From positions 124,001-188,000 of the forward strand of contig NZ_JAUAMC010000006.1 of assembly GCF_031010195.1 (NCBI RefSeq): DNA of 64,000 nt, read 5' to 3'. Numbering within the stretch: position 1 is the stretch's first letter; each line of letters starts with the position of its first letter. Below the pieces are notes generated by a model, which made no database searches, had not been told where the DNA came from, and saw nothing but the letters and a program-made list of their open reading frames with translations. Source of the stretch: Halomonas sp. SpR8 (GTDB taxonomy: Bacteria; Pseudomonadota; Gammaproteobacteria; Pseudomonadales; Halomonadaceae). Both the position numbers and the translations under genes were made by a program. Positions 1 through 8,599 of the stretch are shown here, piece by piece.

Positions 1-359
1 TGGATATGCGCGGCGACGCGGGAGTCTTTCCTGTGATCGCTGGCACGCTGGGAGGGATGGTCTGCATAGGGATTGCTCTTTGCACCCTTTGCCGTCGCGC
101 CCCTGACGAGCTACCTCCGCCGCTGGCATGGCCGCGCTTTGCCGTGTTGTGCCTGTGCGTGCTGGGACTGCTCGGCCTGATGGTGACCGCCGGCACCTTC
201 ATCGCGCTGCCACTGTTCTTGCTGGCCAGCCTGCGGTTGTTGGGCCACTTGCGTTGGCCGGCGGCTTTAATGATCGCTATGACCTTCTCCGCCGTGATCT
301 TCGTGGTCTTCGTATACCTGCTGTCCGTTCCTCTGCCCGTCGGCTGGCTGGCAAGCTAG
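1..359 (+). CDS. TctB-family small permease subunit of a TTT transporter (5' truncated by window edge)
   Basis: This is the small membrane subunit of a tripartite tricarboxylate transporter. The reading frame is already open at the left edge, so the start and probably the first membrane helix lie outside the window. The visible part has the TctB-like GVFP motif followed by three hydrophobic stretches, the last running to the C-terminus. It ends 33 bases before a TctA-family large permease gene, the usual TctB-TctA order. The internal ATG at position 6 is not a credible start because it would remove the first helix. Family assignment is good; the substrate is unknown. The matching periplasmic binding protein would be expected upstream of the window. 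Confidence 0.8.
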   Translation, partial: DMRGDAGVFPVIAGTLGGMVCIGIALCTLCRRAPDELPPPLAWPRFAVLCLCVLGLLGLMVTAGTFIALPLFLLASLRLLGHLRWPAALMIAMTFSAVIFVVFVYLLSVPLPVGWLAS

Positions 360-392
360 CGACGGCCAGCGACCTCACTCAAGAGACTCTCC

Positions 393-1889
393 ATGGATGT
401 ATTGCTTCCTGCCCTTGGTAATGTGCTGACGCCAATGGCCCTGCTGACGATGTTTCTCGGCACCCTGGCCGGCATGACGATCGGCTCGCTTCCGGGGCTC
501 TCCTCGACGATGGGCGTGGCGCTATGTATCCCCATTACCTTCGGCATGCCGCCGGATCTGGCGCTGATCCTGCTCGGTGCAGTCTACGTCAGCTCGGTCT
601 ATGGTGGGTCGGTGACGGCGATCCTGTTGCGCACCCCGGGCACGGATGCCTCCATCGCCACCGCGCTCGACGGCTACCCACTGGCGGAGGCTGGACGGGG
701 CGGCGAGGCGCTGGGCATGGCGACCCTCGCCTCGCTGTTCGGCGGGCTATTCAGCGTGGTCGTGCTGATCGCCATCGCCCCGCCGCTGTCCACGGTCGCG
801 CTGGCCTTCGGCCCCCAGGAATACACCGTGCTGGCGATCTTCGGGCTGGTGACTATCGTCGGTGTGGTGTCGGACTGTCCGCTCAAGGGCGTTCTTTCAG
901 CGGCGGTGGGACTGGTTCTGGCCTGCGTGGGGTTGGACGCCTTCACCGGCATGCAGCGTTTCACCTTCGGCTACAGCGAGCTATTCGATGGGGTACCGCT
1001 GCTGCCGGTATTGATTGGGTTGTTCTCGGTCTCCCAGGCTTTCAACCTCTGCGTACCTATAGGCGGTGGCGTGCTGACTGGTAGAGAGCAGCAACTCAAG
1101 GGACGCCGACTCCCTCTGTGGCTCGACATTCGGCGTTGTCTGCGTACCTTGTTGCGTTCCTCGGTGATCGGCTCGGTGGTGGGCATTCTTCCCGGGGCCG
1201 GTACCAGCATCGCTTCCTTTATCTCCTACAACGAGGCGCGCCGTCATTCCCTGACGCCCGAGCGTTTCGGTAAAGGGGAACTGGAAGGGGTGGCGGCCTC
1301 GGAATCGGCCAACAACGCCGTGACCGGTGGCACGCTGATTCCCACTCTAACACTGGGCATTCCTGGCAATGCGGTGACAGCCGTCTTCGTCGGCGGGTTG
1401 ACCATCCACGGGATGATCCCGGGGCCAAGTCTGTTTACCGACCACGCCGAGACGACCTACACCCTAATTCTCTCACTACTGCTGGCCAATGTGCTGTTCG
1501 CGGTGCTGGGACTGTGGCTGTGCCGCTACCTAGTGGTGGTGACCAAGGTGCCGGGCTCGGTTTTAGGACCGATGATCCTGGTGTTCAGCGTGATCGGCAC
1601 CTATGCGCTGCGCAACGAGATCTTTGACGTCTGGCTCGCGGTGGTCTTCGGCGTGGTGGGTTTCTTCATGGAGCGCTGGCGCTACCCAGCTGCGCCTCTG
1701 GTGATAGCTCTGATTCTCGGGCCCATCCTCGAGGTCAACTTCAGGCGCTCAATGCAGATTTCTCACTGGGATCTGACCACCTTCTTCACCCGGCCACTGT
1801 CGTTGACGCTTTGCCTGCTCGTGGTGCTGGCGCTGGCGTATCCGCTCTGGAGTCAGTGGCGTCGACGCCGCAGCAGCGTCCAGCACTAA
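393..1889 (+). CDS. TctA-family large permease subunit of a TTT transporter
   Basis: A 498-residue very hydrophobic protein with the TctA signature: the glycine/proline-rich GSLPGLSSTMGVALCIP segment near residues 30-50, then GGSVTAILLRTPGT, and in the second half GILPGAGTSIASFISY and the ASESANNAVTGGTLIPTLTL segment. These are the conserved repeats of the large permease. It follows the TctB-like gene directly and is followed by a class V aminotransferase in the same direction, with a small hairpin between them. A second TctA of the same length lies at 53599-55092, but clear sequence differences make them distinct systems rather than a recent duplication. The substrate cannot be told; carboxylates are usual for the family. 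Confidence 0.92.
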   Translation: MDVLLPALGNVLTPMALLTMFLGTLAGMTIGSLPGLSSTMGVALCIPITFGMPPDLALILLGAVYVSSVYGGSVTAILLRTPGTDASIATALDGYPLAEAGRGGEALGMATLASLFGGLFSVVVLIAIAPPLSTVALAFGPQEYTVLAIFGLVTIVGVVSDCPLKGVLSAAVGLVLACVGLDAFTGMQRFTFGYSELFDGVPLLPVLIGLFSVSQAFNLCVPIGGGVLTGREQQLKGRRLPLWLDIRRCLRTLLRSSVIGSVVGILPGAGTSIASFISYNEARRHSLTPERFGKGELEGVAASESANNAVTGGTLIPTLTLGIPGNAVTAVFVGGLTIHGMIPGPSLFTDHAETTYTLILSLLLANVLFAVLGLWLCRYLVVVTKVPGSVLGPMILVFSVIGTYALRNEIFDVWLAVVFGVVGFFMERWRYPAAPLVIALILGPILEVNFRRSMQISHWDLTTFFTRPLSLTLCLLVVLALAYPLWSQWRRRRSSVQH

Positions 1890-1911
1890 TTCCCACGGCT
1901 TTTTTTATGAA

Positions 1912-1936
1912 GGTCAGGTAACGCCTGTGCCTGACC
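1912..1936 (+). other. Intercistronic hairpin between tctA and the aminotransferase gene
   Basis: Seven-base inverted repeat GGTCAGG/CCTGACC with an 11-base loop in the 63-base gap. No T-tract follows, so it looks like an RNA processing or stability element rather than a terminator. The ribosome binding site GGAG of the next gene lies just downstream. Confidence 0.35.
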
Positions 1937-1952
1937 GATGGAGATATAAACC

Positions 1953-3266
1953 ATGACGACAACACCAACTCCCATTGCGACTTTGCGCCAGCCCCTCGCG
2001 GCGGACGGTACCTTCCTTCCTGGTGAGCTGCTAACCCAGGTGCGGGAGCGCTTCCTGCACGTCGATACCTGCCCTTTTAGCGGCAAGCGGGTCTTTTTCG
2101 AGAATGCAGGTGGGTCATTAACGCTCGAGTCGGTGGTGACGCGAAGCACCGAAGTTGCCGGTATTCCCGACAACGAGCATCGAGACAATCCCGCCTCCCA
2201 TGCCGTGTCGCAGATCGTTTCTTCTGGGCGTGACGACCTAGTCACCTTCTTTGGCGCCAGCGGTGGGGTCATCTTTGGCGGTGAGACCGGTACCGAATGC
2301 CTATTTCGTGTGATCCGCGCAGCAGCGCTCACCGCCGAGGCGGGCGGCAGCATTCTCGCGAGCTCGGTGGAGCACCCCGCGACCTATGACGCTACTGCAC
2401 AGTGGGCACGTCGCACCGGCCGAGACTGGATCGAGGTGCCCTTCGATGTCGCTACAGGCCGTGTGACGGCGGCGCTCTACGCCGACTGCGTGCGTCCGGA
2501 CACCCGCATCGCGACCATCCTGCATACTAGCCCGGTCACCGGCATGAGCATGGACGTTGCCGAGATTGCGCGCACAATCCGTGCCGTGGCCCCGGAATGT
2601 ATGATCATCGTCGATGGTATTCAGCATGCGCCGCACGGGTTCCTGGCTGTCGATGACTACGGTGTCGATGCCTATGTCGTCTCGCCCTACAAGGCGTACT
2701 GCCGTTTCAATAACGGTTATACCTGGCTCTCCGATCGCATGAGCGTGGTCGATCATGACCGGCTCTCGGGCAAGCCCGCCGATGCCTGGGAGTTGGGCAG
2801 TCGTGACCCTTCGGCCCTTGCCGGGGTCAGCGAGATGATCAACTACCTCGCCTGGCTGGGCGGTCACTTCACCGATGATTCGTCGCGCCGCGCTTGCTTG
2901 GTCGCCGCTGGCCAGGCGATGCGCTCCCATGAGCGTGCCCTGGTGCATCGGTTGCTGTTCGGCGGCGCGGACCTGCCGGGGCTGTGTGGCTATCCCGGAC
3001 TGCATTTGATTGGCCCCGAGGATTCTCCGTACCGTGAGGGGGTGGTGTCGTTCGCCGTCGAAGGGGTCGAGGCCAAGCATGTGGTCGCCGAACTTGGGGC
3101 GCGGGGGATACGCGTCCATGCGCGAAGCGACGACGTATTTTCCGGCAATATCCTGCGCCCGCTCGGGCTGAAGGCGGTCACCCGAGTCTCGCTGGCGCAC
3201 TACAATAGTGCCGACGAGGTCGACGCCTGCCTGGCGGCGCTGGCCGAGGTGCTGCCGCAGGTGTAA
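1953..3266 (+). CDS. Class V aminotransferase (cysteine desulfurase-like fold, PLP enzyme)
   Basis: A 437-residue PLP-dependent fold-type I enzyme of the aminotransferase class V/SufS superfamily. Visible features: the substrate/PLP start FFENAGGSLTL, the GGETGTECLFRVIR helix with the phosphate-binding residues, SSVEHPATYDA, the aspartate that pairs with the pyridine nitrogen in IIVDGIQHAPHG, and the Schiff-base lysine in VSPYKAYCRFN. I see no cysteine in the position of the SufS/IscS active-site loop, so sulfur transfer is not indicated. It probably acts as a lyase, epimerase or transaminase on an amino-acid-like compound. A SD-like GGAG precedes the ATG. Its position after TctB-TctA suggests it processes the imported substrate, but that is inference. 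Confidence 0.8.
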   Translation: MTTTPTPIATLRQPLAADGTFLPGELLTQVRERFLHVDTCPFSGKRVFFENAGGSLTLESVVTRSTEVAGIPDNEHRDNPASHAVSQIVSSGRDDLVTFFGASGGVIFGGETGTECLFRVIRAAALTAEAGGSILASSVEHPATYDATAQWARRTGRDWIEVPFDVATGRVTAALYADCVRPDTRIATILHTSPVTGMSMDVAEIARTIRAVAPECMIIVDGIQHAPHGFLAVDDYGVDAYVVSPYKAYCRFNNGYTWLSDRMSVVDHDRLSGKPADAWELGSRDPSALAGVSEMINYLAWLGGHFTDDSSRRACLVAAGQAMRSHERALVHRLLFGGADLPGLCGYPGLHLIGPEDSPYREGVVSFAVEGVEAKHVVAELGARGIRVHARSDDVFSGNILRPLGLKAVTRVSLAHYNSADEVDACLAALAEVLPQV

Positions 3267-3286
3267 AGCCCCGTGCCGCCCATCAC

Positions 3287-3310
3287 CGCCATGCCTCGCG
3301 AGGCATGGCG
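3287..3310. terminator. Perfect 24-base palindrome after the aminotransferase gene
   Basis: A perfect self-complementary stretch centred between 3298 and 3299 (core CCATGCCTCG/CGAGGCATGG), 20 bases after the aminotransferase stop. It can form a strong 10-12 bp hairpin with little loop. There is no clear T-run, so the terminator role is likely but not certain. Confidence 0.5.
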
Positions 3311-3340
3311 CCTCGCTTTGCCGCCTGACCTCCCGCAAGC

Positions 3341-3594
3341 CTGGACTACGAGCAGGTTGCGGTGGAGCTCATGAAAGGAGAGCACCTCCAACAAGGCTTC
3401 CTTACTCTCAACCCCGCCGCCAAGGTTCTCACGCTGGTCGATGAAGGCCGTGCGATAACCGAATCACCCGCGATCCAGCTCTACCTAGCCGAAAAATATC
3501 TTTTATTCCAGAGTCGGTGGAGAAGAGAGCCCAGATGCACCGCTGGAGGTCTCCGAGTATTTCGTCAGGGACCTGCGAGAAGGTCTCACGGTAG
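3341..3594 (+). pseudogene. Glutathione S-transferase remnant (N-domain fragment, frameshifted)
   Basis: The frame reads LDYEQVAVELMKGEHLQQG, then LNPAAKVLTLVDEGRAITES and PAIQLYLAEKY, which is the second half of a GST thioredoxin-like domain including the conserved glutathione-binding ES-P-A-I segment. The first beta-alpha-beta unit with the start codon is missing: a stop lies just upstream of LDYEQV. After LAEKY the match jumps to another frame, where ESVEKRAQMHRW resembles the start of the GST helical domain, and then stops at 3592-3594. No complete protein can be made. This is the only coding trace in the 430-base gap before the Lrp gene. Confidence 0.75.
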
Positions 3595-3698
3595 TGCTGA
3601 CCGCTAATCGATGGAGGCGGCTTCAGACCGCATCTATACCCTCAACGGTGAAGAGCCATGTTAGCGGTGAGCCTCCAGAGCTGTGGCAGTCGGTGGGT

Positions 3699-4181
3699 TC
3701 AGCGAATCGGGATAGCGGTCTCTTCTTTGATATTGCGTAGCACGAAATTGGAATTGACCTGGGAAATGCCATCCAGAGTGAAGAGTTTTTCATTCAGAAA
3801 CCGGTCATAAGCTGCCATGTCTTCAATCACCACCCGCAGCACGAAATCGGCGTTGCCGGTGGTGGCATAGCACTGCAGAACTTCTGGGTATTGCAGGATG
3901 CGGTTTTCGAACTCAACGGTATTGTCGATGTGGTGGCGAACCAACGTCACCATAACCAGGGCTGATAGTGGCTGGCCCACTAGGCTGGGCTCCACCAGCG
4001 CCGCAAAGCGACGAATGACGCCACTCTCTTCCAGCGCCTTTACGCGTCGCCAGCAGGCGGCAGGGGAAAGGCCTATCTGTTCGGCAAGCTCATTGTTGGT
4101 AATGCGCCCCTGTTGCTGAAGCAGGGTAAGAATGCGCTGATCATGCCTGTCTAAGGTGATTTCTTTGGTTGCTTCTTTCAT
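3699..4181 (-). CDS. Lrp/AsnC-family transcriptional regulator
   Basis: A 160-residue protein with the normal Lrp layout: N-terminal helix-turn-helix at about residues 10-60 (ILTLLQQQGRITNNELAEQ, then GLSPAACWRRVKALEESG) and a C-terminal AsnC effector/oligomerisation domain including CYATTGNADFVLRVV and VNSNFVLRNIKEET. It is divergent from the indolepyruvate oxidoreductase gene with a 177-base gap, and so probably senses an amino acid (phenylalanine, tyrosine or tryptophan would fit) and controls that gene. The effector is inference. The A+T-rich spacer holds a TTTCATT/AATGAAA pair that could be an operator. Confidence 0.9.
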   Translation of the reverse strand: MKEATKEITLDRHDQRILTLLQQQGRITNNELAEQIGLSPAACWRRVKALEESGVIRRFAALVEPSLVGQPLSALVMVTLVRHHIDNTVEFENRILQYPEVLQCYATTGNADFVLRVVIEDMAAYDRFLNEKLFTLDGISQVNSNFVLRNIKEETAIPIR

Positions 4182-4358
4182 AGAGCTATTTCATTTATTT
4201 GTGATTTGTTGAATATCATTGCGAAAAAACGCTAAAAATGAAAGTAATGATTGAGAACCAGGGTTTTGAAGGGTGAATTAGCAAGCACCTTTAGTGCGCT
4301 CTTGGCTAGACTCAAGCGTATTACAACCATAACTCTTCAACCGTACTGGTGAACGCTC

Positions 4359-7300
4359 ATGACCACCCCCTCAATCGCTGAGCAGGCGGGTTCTCTTACC
4401 CAGCCTCTCGATATTGCCCTCGATGACTATCAGCTGGCCGACCGCTATAGCCGTGGCGAAGGCCGTATTTTTCTCACTGGCACCCAAGCCTTGGTACGCA
4501 TCGCCTTACGTCAGGCCGAGCTTGATCGCCGCAATGGTCGCCATACGGCAGGGCTCATCAGCGGCTATCGTGGTTCGCCCCTGGGCGGTGTAGACCAAGA
4601 GATTTGGCGGGCGAAAGCCGCCATGGAAGAGCACCACATCGACTTTGTCCCTGCTATCAACGAAGATCTGGCCGCCACCATGATGCTGGGTTGCCAGCAG
4701 GTAGAAACGGATCCTGACCGGCAAGTCGAGGGTGTTTTCGGCATGTGGTACGGCAAAGGGCCGGGCGTTGACCGTGCGGGTGACGCCCTGAAGCACGGTA
4801 ATGCTTACGGCAGCTCGCCGACGGGTGGTGTGCTGGTGGTTGCGGGGGATGACCATGGCTGTGTGTCGTCCTCCATGCCGCACCAGTCTGATGTCGCCTT
4901 TATGGCGTGGTTTATGCCGGTGGTAAGCCCTGCGTCATTGGCGGAGTATGAACGCTTTGGGCTATGGGGCTATGCCCTTTCACGCTTTTCGGGTTGTTGG
5001 GTGGGTTTTAAAGCCGTGTCTGAAACCGTAGAGAGTGGTGCCTCAGTCGAGGTGCCTCCCTTGCCCGACTACGTAACGCCCGACTTCGAGATGCCGGAGG
5101 GCGGGCTGCACTATCGCTGGCCCGATTTGCCGGGGCCACAGCTCGAGACCCGCATTGAGCACAAGCTAGCCGCCGTACAGGCGTTTGCCACGGCTAATCC
5201 GATTGATCAGTATCTATTTCGCCAAGAGCAGGCGAGCTTTGGGCTGGTTACCACAGGTAAGGGGCATTTGGACTTGCTTGAGGCGCTGCGTTTACTGGGG
5301 CTGGATGAAGCCAAACTGCGTGATCTCGGGATAGAAATATATAAGGTTGGGATGGTATGGCCACTCCATCGCCCCGGCATCCTTGAGTTTATTCATGGCA
5401 AGCGTGAGGTGCTGGTCATTGAAGAGAAACGCGGCATTATCGAAAGTCAGTTGAAGGAGTACATGTCGGAACCCGACCATCCCGGCGAGGTAATCGTTAC
5501 CGGCAAGCAGGATGAAACCGGCAAACCGCTGATTCCCTATGTTGGCGAGCTTAGCCCGCGTCTCTTGGCAGGTTTCGTGGCAGAGCGCCTTACGCGCTTT
5601 TTCGAGATTGATTTTAGCGACAAGCTGGCAATCGTTGATGCTTGCCAAGCAGGTGTTAAGGAACTTGGCGGTGTACGCCGCATGCCGTATTTCTGCTCGG
5701 GTTGCCCACACAACAGCTCCACCAAGGTGCCTGAAGGCAGCAAAGCCCTGGCGGGTATTGGTTGCCACTTTATGGCTTCGTGGATGGATCGCAGCACCGA
5801 ATCGTTAATTCAGATGGGTGGCGAGGGTGTTAACTGGGTAGGTAAAAGCCGCTTTACCGGAAATGGCCATATTTTCCAGAACTTGGGAGAAGGCACCTGG
5901 TTTCATTCGGGCTCCATGGCCGTTCGCCAGGCGGTGGCAGCCAACGTCAATATTACCTACAAGATTCTGTTTAACGACGCAGTTGCGATGACGGGTGGTC
6001 AACCGGTCGATGGGCAAATCAATGTCCCCATGATTGCCCGGCAATCGTTGGATGAAGGCGTGCGCAGGGTCATGGTAGTCAGCGATGAACCCGAAAAGTA
6101 TCGAGGGCATGAAAAAGAGTTTCCTAAAGAGGTGACCTTCCATGGCCGCGAAGAGATGGATACGCTGCAACGTGAACTGCGCGAGATTCCCGGCTGCACC
6201 GTGTTGATTTATGACCAGGTATGCGCGGCGGAGAAACGTCGTCGCCGCAAGCGTGGTTTGATGGAAGATCCCGCCCGCCGGGTGTTTATCAATCATCATG
6301 TTTGCGAAGGCTGTGGTGATTGCTCCGTACAGTCCAACTGTTTATCGGTGGTGCCGCGGGAGACCGAGCTAGGCCGCAAGCGCAAAATAGACCAGTCCTC
6401 CTGCAACAAGGATATGTCCTGCGTCAGTGGTTTTTGCCCCAGTTTTGTCACTGTTGAAGGTGGCCAACTGCGTAAAGGCCAGGGTGTTGCGGCGGATAAC
6501 GCCTTTTGGCAGCGTATAGCGCATTTGCCTAATCCTGCAATCGCGCCTCTGAAGGCCCCTTATGACCTACTGGTGGGGGGCGTTGGTGGCACGGGCGTGG
6601 TGACCGTCGGTCAGTTGATCACGATGACGGCACACCTGGAAGGCAAGGGCTCCAGCGTGCTCGACTTTATGGGGTTCGCTCAAAAAGGCGGGGCGGTACT
6701 TAGCTATGTTCGCTTGGCAGCGCAGCCCAACGAGCTGAATCAGGTACGCATCGAAGCGGGGCAGGCCGATGCTGTCATTGCTTGTGACATGGTCGTGGCC
6801 AGTTCGCAGAAAGCGCTGAATGTGCTCCAGCCGACTACCCGTATTGTTGCCAACCTGGCGGAGCTAGCCACCGCGGACTATGTCCTGTACCGCGACGCGG
6901 ATATGCAGCCCAGCAAACGCCTTAATCTGTTGCGTGAAGCGGTAGGAGACGAACGCTTTGCATCGCTGGATGCCAACCACCTGGCTGAACAACTGCTAGG
7001 GGATACGGTATTTTCCAATATGATGATGCTTGGGTTTGCCTGGCAACAAGGATTGGTGCCGCTTTCTGAACCTGCGCTGCAGCGCGCCCTGGAGCTTAAC
7101 GGCGTCGCCGTGGAAAAGAACCGTCAGGCATTTGCCTGGGGGCGCTTGGCAGCGGTGGAACCCGACTATCTCCAGCAGCACCTGGATACGATGCCACTGC
7201 CCACGAATGCCTCCCTGGACGACGTGGTCGCGCGCAATCGTCGCCACCTGGAGCGCTATCAGAACCGTGCCTGGGCTGAACGTTACGTCGCCCAGGTGAC

Positions 7301-7874
7301 AAAAGTGCGCGAAGCAGAAACAGCGTTAAACGGTGGCCAAGCATTGAGTGAAGCCGTCGCCCATCAGCTCTATCGCTTGATGGCGTATAAAGATGAGTAC
7401 GAAGTGGCGCGGCTCTACACCCAGAGCGATTTCCTGGATGAAGTGAAAGCAACGTTCTCGGGTGATTACCAGCTAACCTTCCACTTGGCGCCACCGCTGT
7501 TGAGTGGCCGTAAGGATACGCAAGGGCGGCCCGTGAAGCGTCGCTTCGGCCCCTGGATGTTGAAGGCAATGGGCGCGTTGGCCAAGATGCGCGGTTTGCG
7601 CAACACGGCCCTCGACCCTTTCCGCTTCAGCGCAGACCGGAAGCTCGACCGTGCCTTACTGGCGGACTACGAGCAGCTGATTGACGAGCTAGTGGCGCGT
7701 CTTGATGGCACTAATCATGCCACTGCTTTGGCACTGTCCAAGCTGCCGGAAGAGATTCGTGGCTACGGGCCAGTTCGCGAAGCTGCCGCCGAGAAGGCGA
7801 ATGCGCGCCGCGAGAAGCTGCTGATCGAATTACGCCAAGGTCGTTCGAAAGCCATCGCTGTCGAAGCCGCCTGA
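4359..7874 (+). CDS. Fused indolepyruvate:ferredoxin oxidoreductase family protein
   Basis: A 1171-residue single-chain 2-oxoacid:ferredoxin oxidoreductase of the indolepyruvate type. The N-terminal part (about 30-450) is the pyruvate-ferredoxin core (SGYRGSPLGGVDQEI). The middle part (about 450-640) is the TPP-binding domain, including GIGCHFMASW and the MGGEG...GQPVDG region. A cysteine cluster follows at about 640-710 (VCEGCGDCSVQSNC and CNKDMSCVSGFC). The C-terminal part (about 740-950) is the gamma/IorB domain beginning LLVGGVGGTGVVTVGQ. The fused form is known from aerobic proteobacteria. Expected reaction: CoA-dependent oxidative decarboxylation of arylpyruvates to arylacetyl-CoA. Next to hmg and paa genes it would connect phenylpyruvate to phenylacetyl-CoA. 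Substrate is inference; family is firm. Confidence 0.92.
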   Translation: MTTPSIAEQAGSLTQPLDIALDDYQLADRYSRGEGRIFLTGTQALVRIALRQAELDRRNGRHTAGLISGYRGSPLGGVDQEIWRAKAAMEEHHIDFVPAINEDLAATMMLGCQQVETDPDRQVEGVFGMWYGKGPGVDRAGDALKHGNAYGSSPTGGVLVVAGDDHGCVSSSMPHQSDVAFMAWFMPVVSPASLAEYERFGLWGYALSRFSGCWVGFKAVSETVESGASVEVPPLPDYVTPDFEMPEGGLHYRWPDLPGPQLETRIEHKLAAVQAFATANPIDQYLFRQEQASFGLVTTGKGHLDLLEALRLLGLDEAKLRDLGIEIYKVGMVWPLHRPGILEFIHGKREVLVIEEKRGIIESQLKEYMSEPDHPGEVIVTGKQDETGKPLIPYVGELSPRLLAGFVAERLTRFFEIDFSDKLAIVDACQAGVKELGGVRRMPYFCSGCPHNSSTKVPEGSKALAGIGCHFMASWMDRSTESLIQMGGEGVNWVGKSRFTGNGHIFQNLGEGTWFHSGSMAVRQAVAANVNITYKILFNDAVAMTGGQPVDGQINVPMIARQSLDEGVRRVMVVSDEPEKYRGHEKEFPKEVTFHGREEMDTLQRELREIPGCTVLIYDQVCAAEKRRRRKRGLMEDPARRVFINHHVCEGCGDCSVQSNCLSVVPRETELGRKRKIDQSSCNKDMSCVSGFCPSFVTVEGGQLRKGQGVAADNAFWQRIAHLPNPAIAPLKAPYDLLVGGVGGTGVVTVGQLITMTAHLEGKGSSVLDFMGFAQKGGAVLSYVRLAAQPNELNQVRIEAGQADAVIACDMVVASSQKALNVLQPTTRIVANLAELATADYVLYRDADMQPSKRLNLLREAVGDERFASLDANHLAEQLLGDTVFSNMMMLGFAWQQGLVPLSEPALQRALELNGVAVEKNRQAFAWGRLAAVEPDYLQQHLDTMPLPTNASLDDVVARNRRHLERYQNRAWAERYVAQVTKVREAETALNGGQALSEAVAHQLYRLMAYKDEYEVARLYTQSDFLDEVKATFSGDYQLTFHLAPPLLSGRKDTQGRPVKRRFGPWMLKAMGALAKMRGLRNTALDPFRFSADRKLDRALLADYEQLIDELVARLDGTNHATALALSKLPEEIRGYGPVREAAAEKANARREKLLIELRQGRSKAIAVEAA

Positions 7875-7895
7875 GGCTGCCCGCCAAGCGAAAGG

Positions 7896-7918
7896 CAGGC
7901 CGCGCAATGCGCGGCCTG
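7896..7918. terminator. Hairpin between convergent oxidoreductase and maiA genes
   Basis: Perfect ten-base stem CAGGCCGCGC/GCGCGGCCTG with a three-base loop, 22 bases after the oxidoreductase stop and 12 bases before the maiA stop. It is placed to end transcripts from both sides, but has only a very short T-run. Confidence 0.6.
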
Positions 7919-7929
7919 TTCAGGAGGGT

Positions 7930-8574
7930 TTAGCTGGCGTCAGGCTGCGCCTCGGGTGCTGCCTTTTGGAAGGCTGTCAGTGTCCGGCAGTGGGCAGCGA
8001 TGCGCTGGAGTGTCGGGTACGCTGATAAGTCGCACTCGAAGCGTTCTGCGTTATACACCTGGGGAACTAGGCAGATATCCGCAAGTGTCGGGGTGTCGCC
8101 ATGGCAAAAGTCGCCGCTGCTGGGGGCAGTCGAAAGTGTTGCTTCCATGGCTGTGAAGCCCTCGGCAATCCAATGGCGATACCAGGCTAGCTTAGCCGCC
8201 TCATCTGCCCCCAGCTCACCGGTGAGATACTTGAGTACCCGCAGGTTGTTAAGTGGGTGAACTTCGCAAGCCACCATCTGCGCGAGGGCGCGAACCTGAG
8301 CGCGGGCTAACGCATTCGACGGTAGCAGCGCGGGTTCGGGGTGCTCTTCGTCGAGATACTCACAGATAGCCAGCGACTGGTTAATCACGCAGCTATCATC
8401 TAGCACTAGGCTGGGCACCAACCCCTGAGAGTTGCGCGCTAGATGATCGCCACTGCGCTGTTCACCTTTGACCAGATTGATCGGCACCTGGTCGTAGTCC
8501 AGGCCCTTCAGGTTTAAGGCGATACGTACCCGATAAGCAGCCGACGAACGGAAATAGCCGTAAAGTGTCGTCAT
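7930..8574 (-). CDS. maiA: Maleylacetoacetate isomerase (zeta-class GST)
   Basis: A 214-residue zeta-class glutathione transferase that converts maleylacetoacetate to fumarylacetoacetate using glutathione. The active-site start FRSSAAYRVRIALNLKG, the INQSLAICEYLDEE glutathione contact segment and the C-terminal helical domain (LADICLVPQVYNAERF) are all present, and the length is normal. AGGAAA lies five bases before the ATG. It is the last gene of the minus-strand homogentisate cluster, 25 bases after fahA. Confidence 0.93.
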   Translation of the reverse strand: MTTLYGYFRSSAAYRVRIALNLKGLDYDQVPINLVKGEQRSGDHLARNSQGLVPSLVLDDSCVINQSLAICEYLDEEHPEPALLPSNALARAQVRALAQMVACEVHPLNNLRVLKYLTGELGADEAAKLAWYRHWIAEGFTAMEATLSTAPSSGDFCHGDTPTLADICLVPQVYNAERFECDLSAYPTLQRIAAHCRTLTAFQKAAPEAQPDAS

Positions 8575-8599
8575 GTTGCTTTCCTTATGTTGCCTCGCG

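Noticed and set aside
2301-3338. Long (345-codon) minus-strand open frame opposite the aminotransferase gene
   Set aside because: It is the mirror of a high-G+C coding region; its translation is rich in Arg, His and Gly without motifs, while the plus strand encodes a clear PLP enzyme.
5805-6299. 164-codon minus-strand frame inside the indolepyruvate oxidoreductase gene
   Set aside because: Lies entirely opposite the TPP domain and cysteine region of a well-supported gene; no motif of its own.
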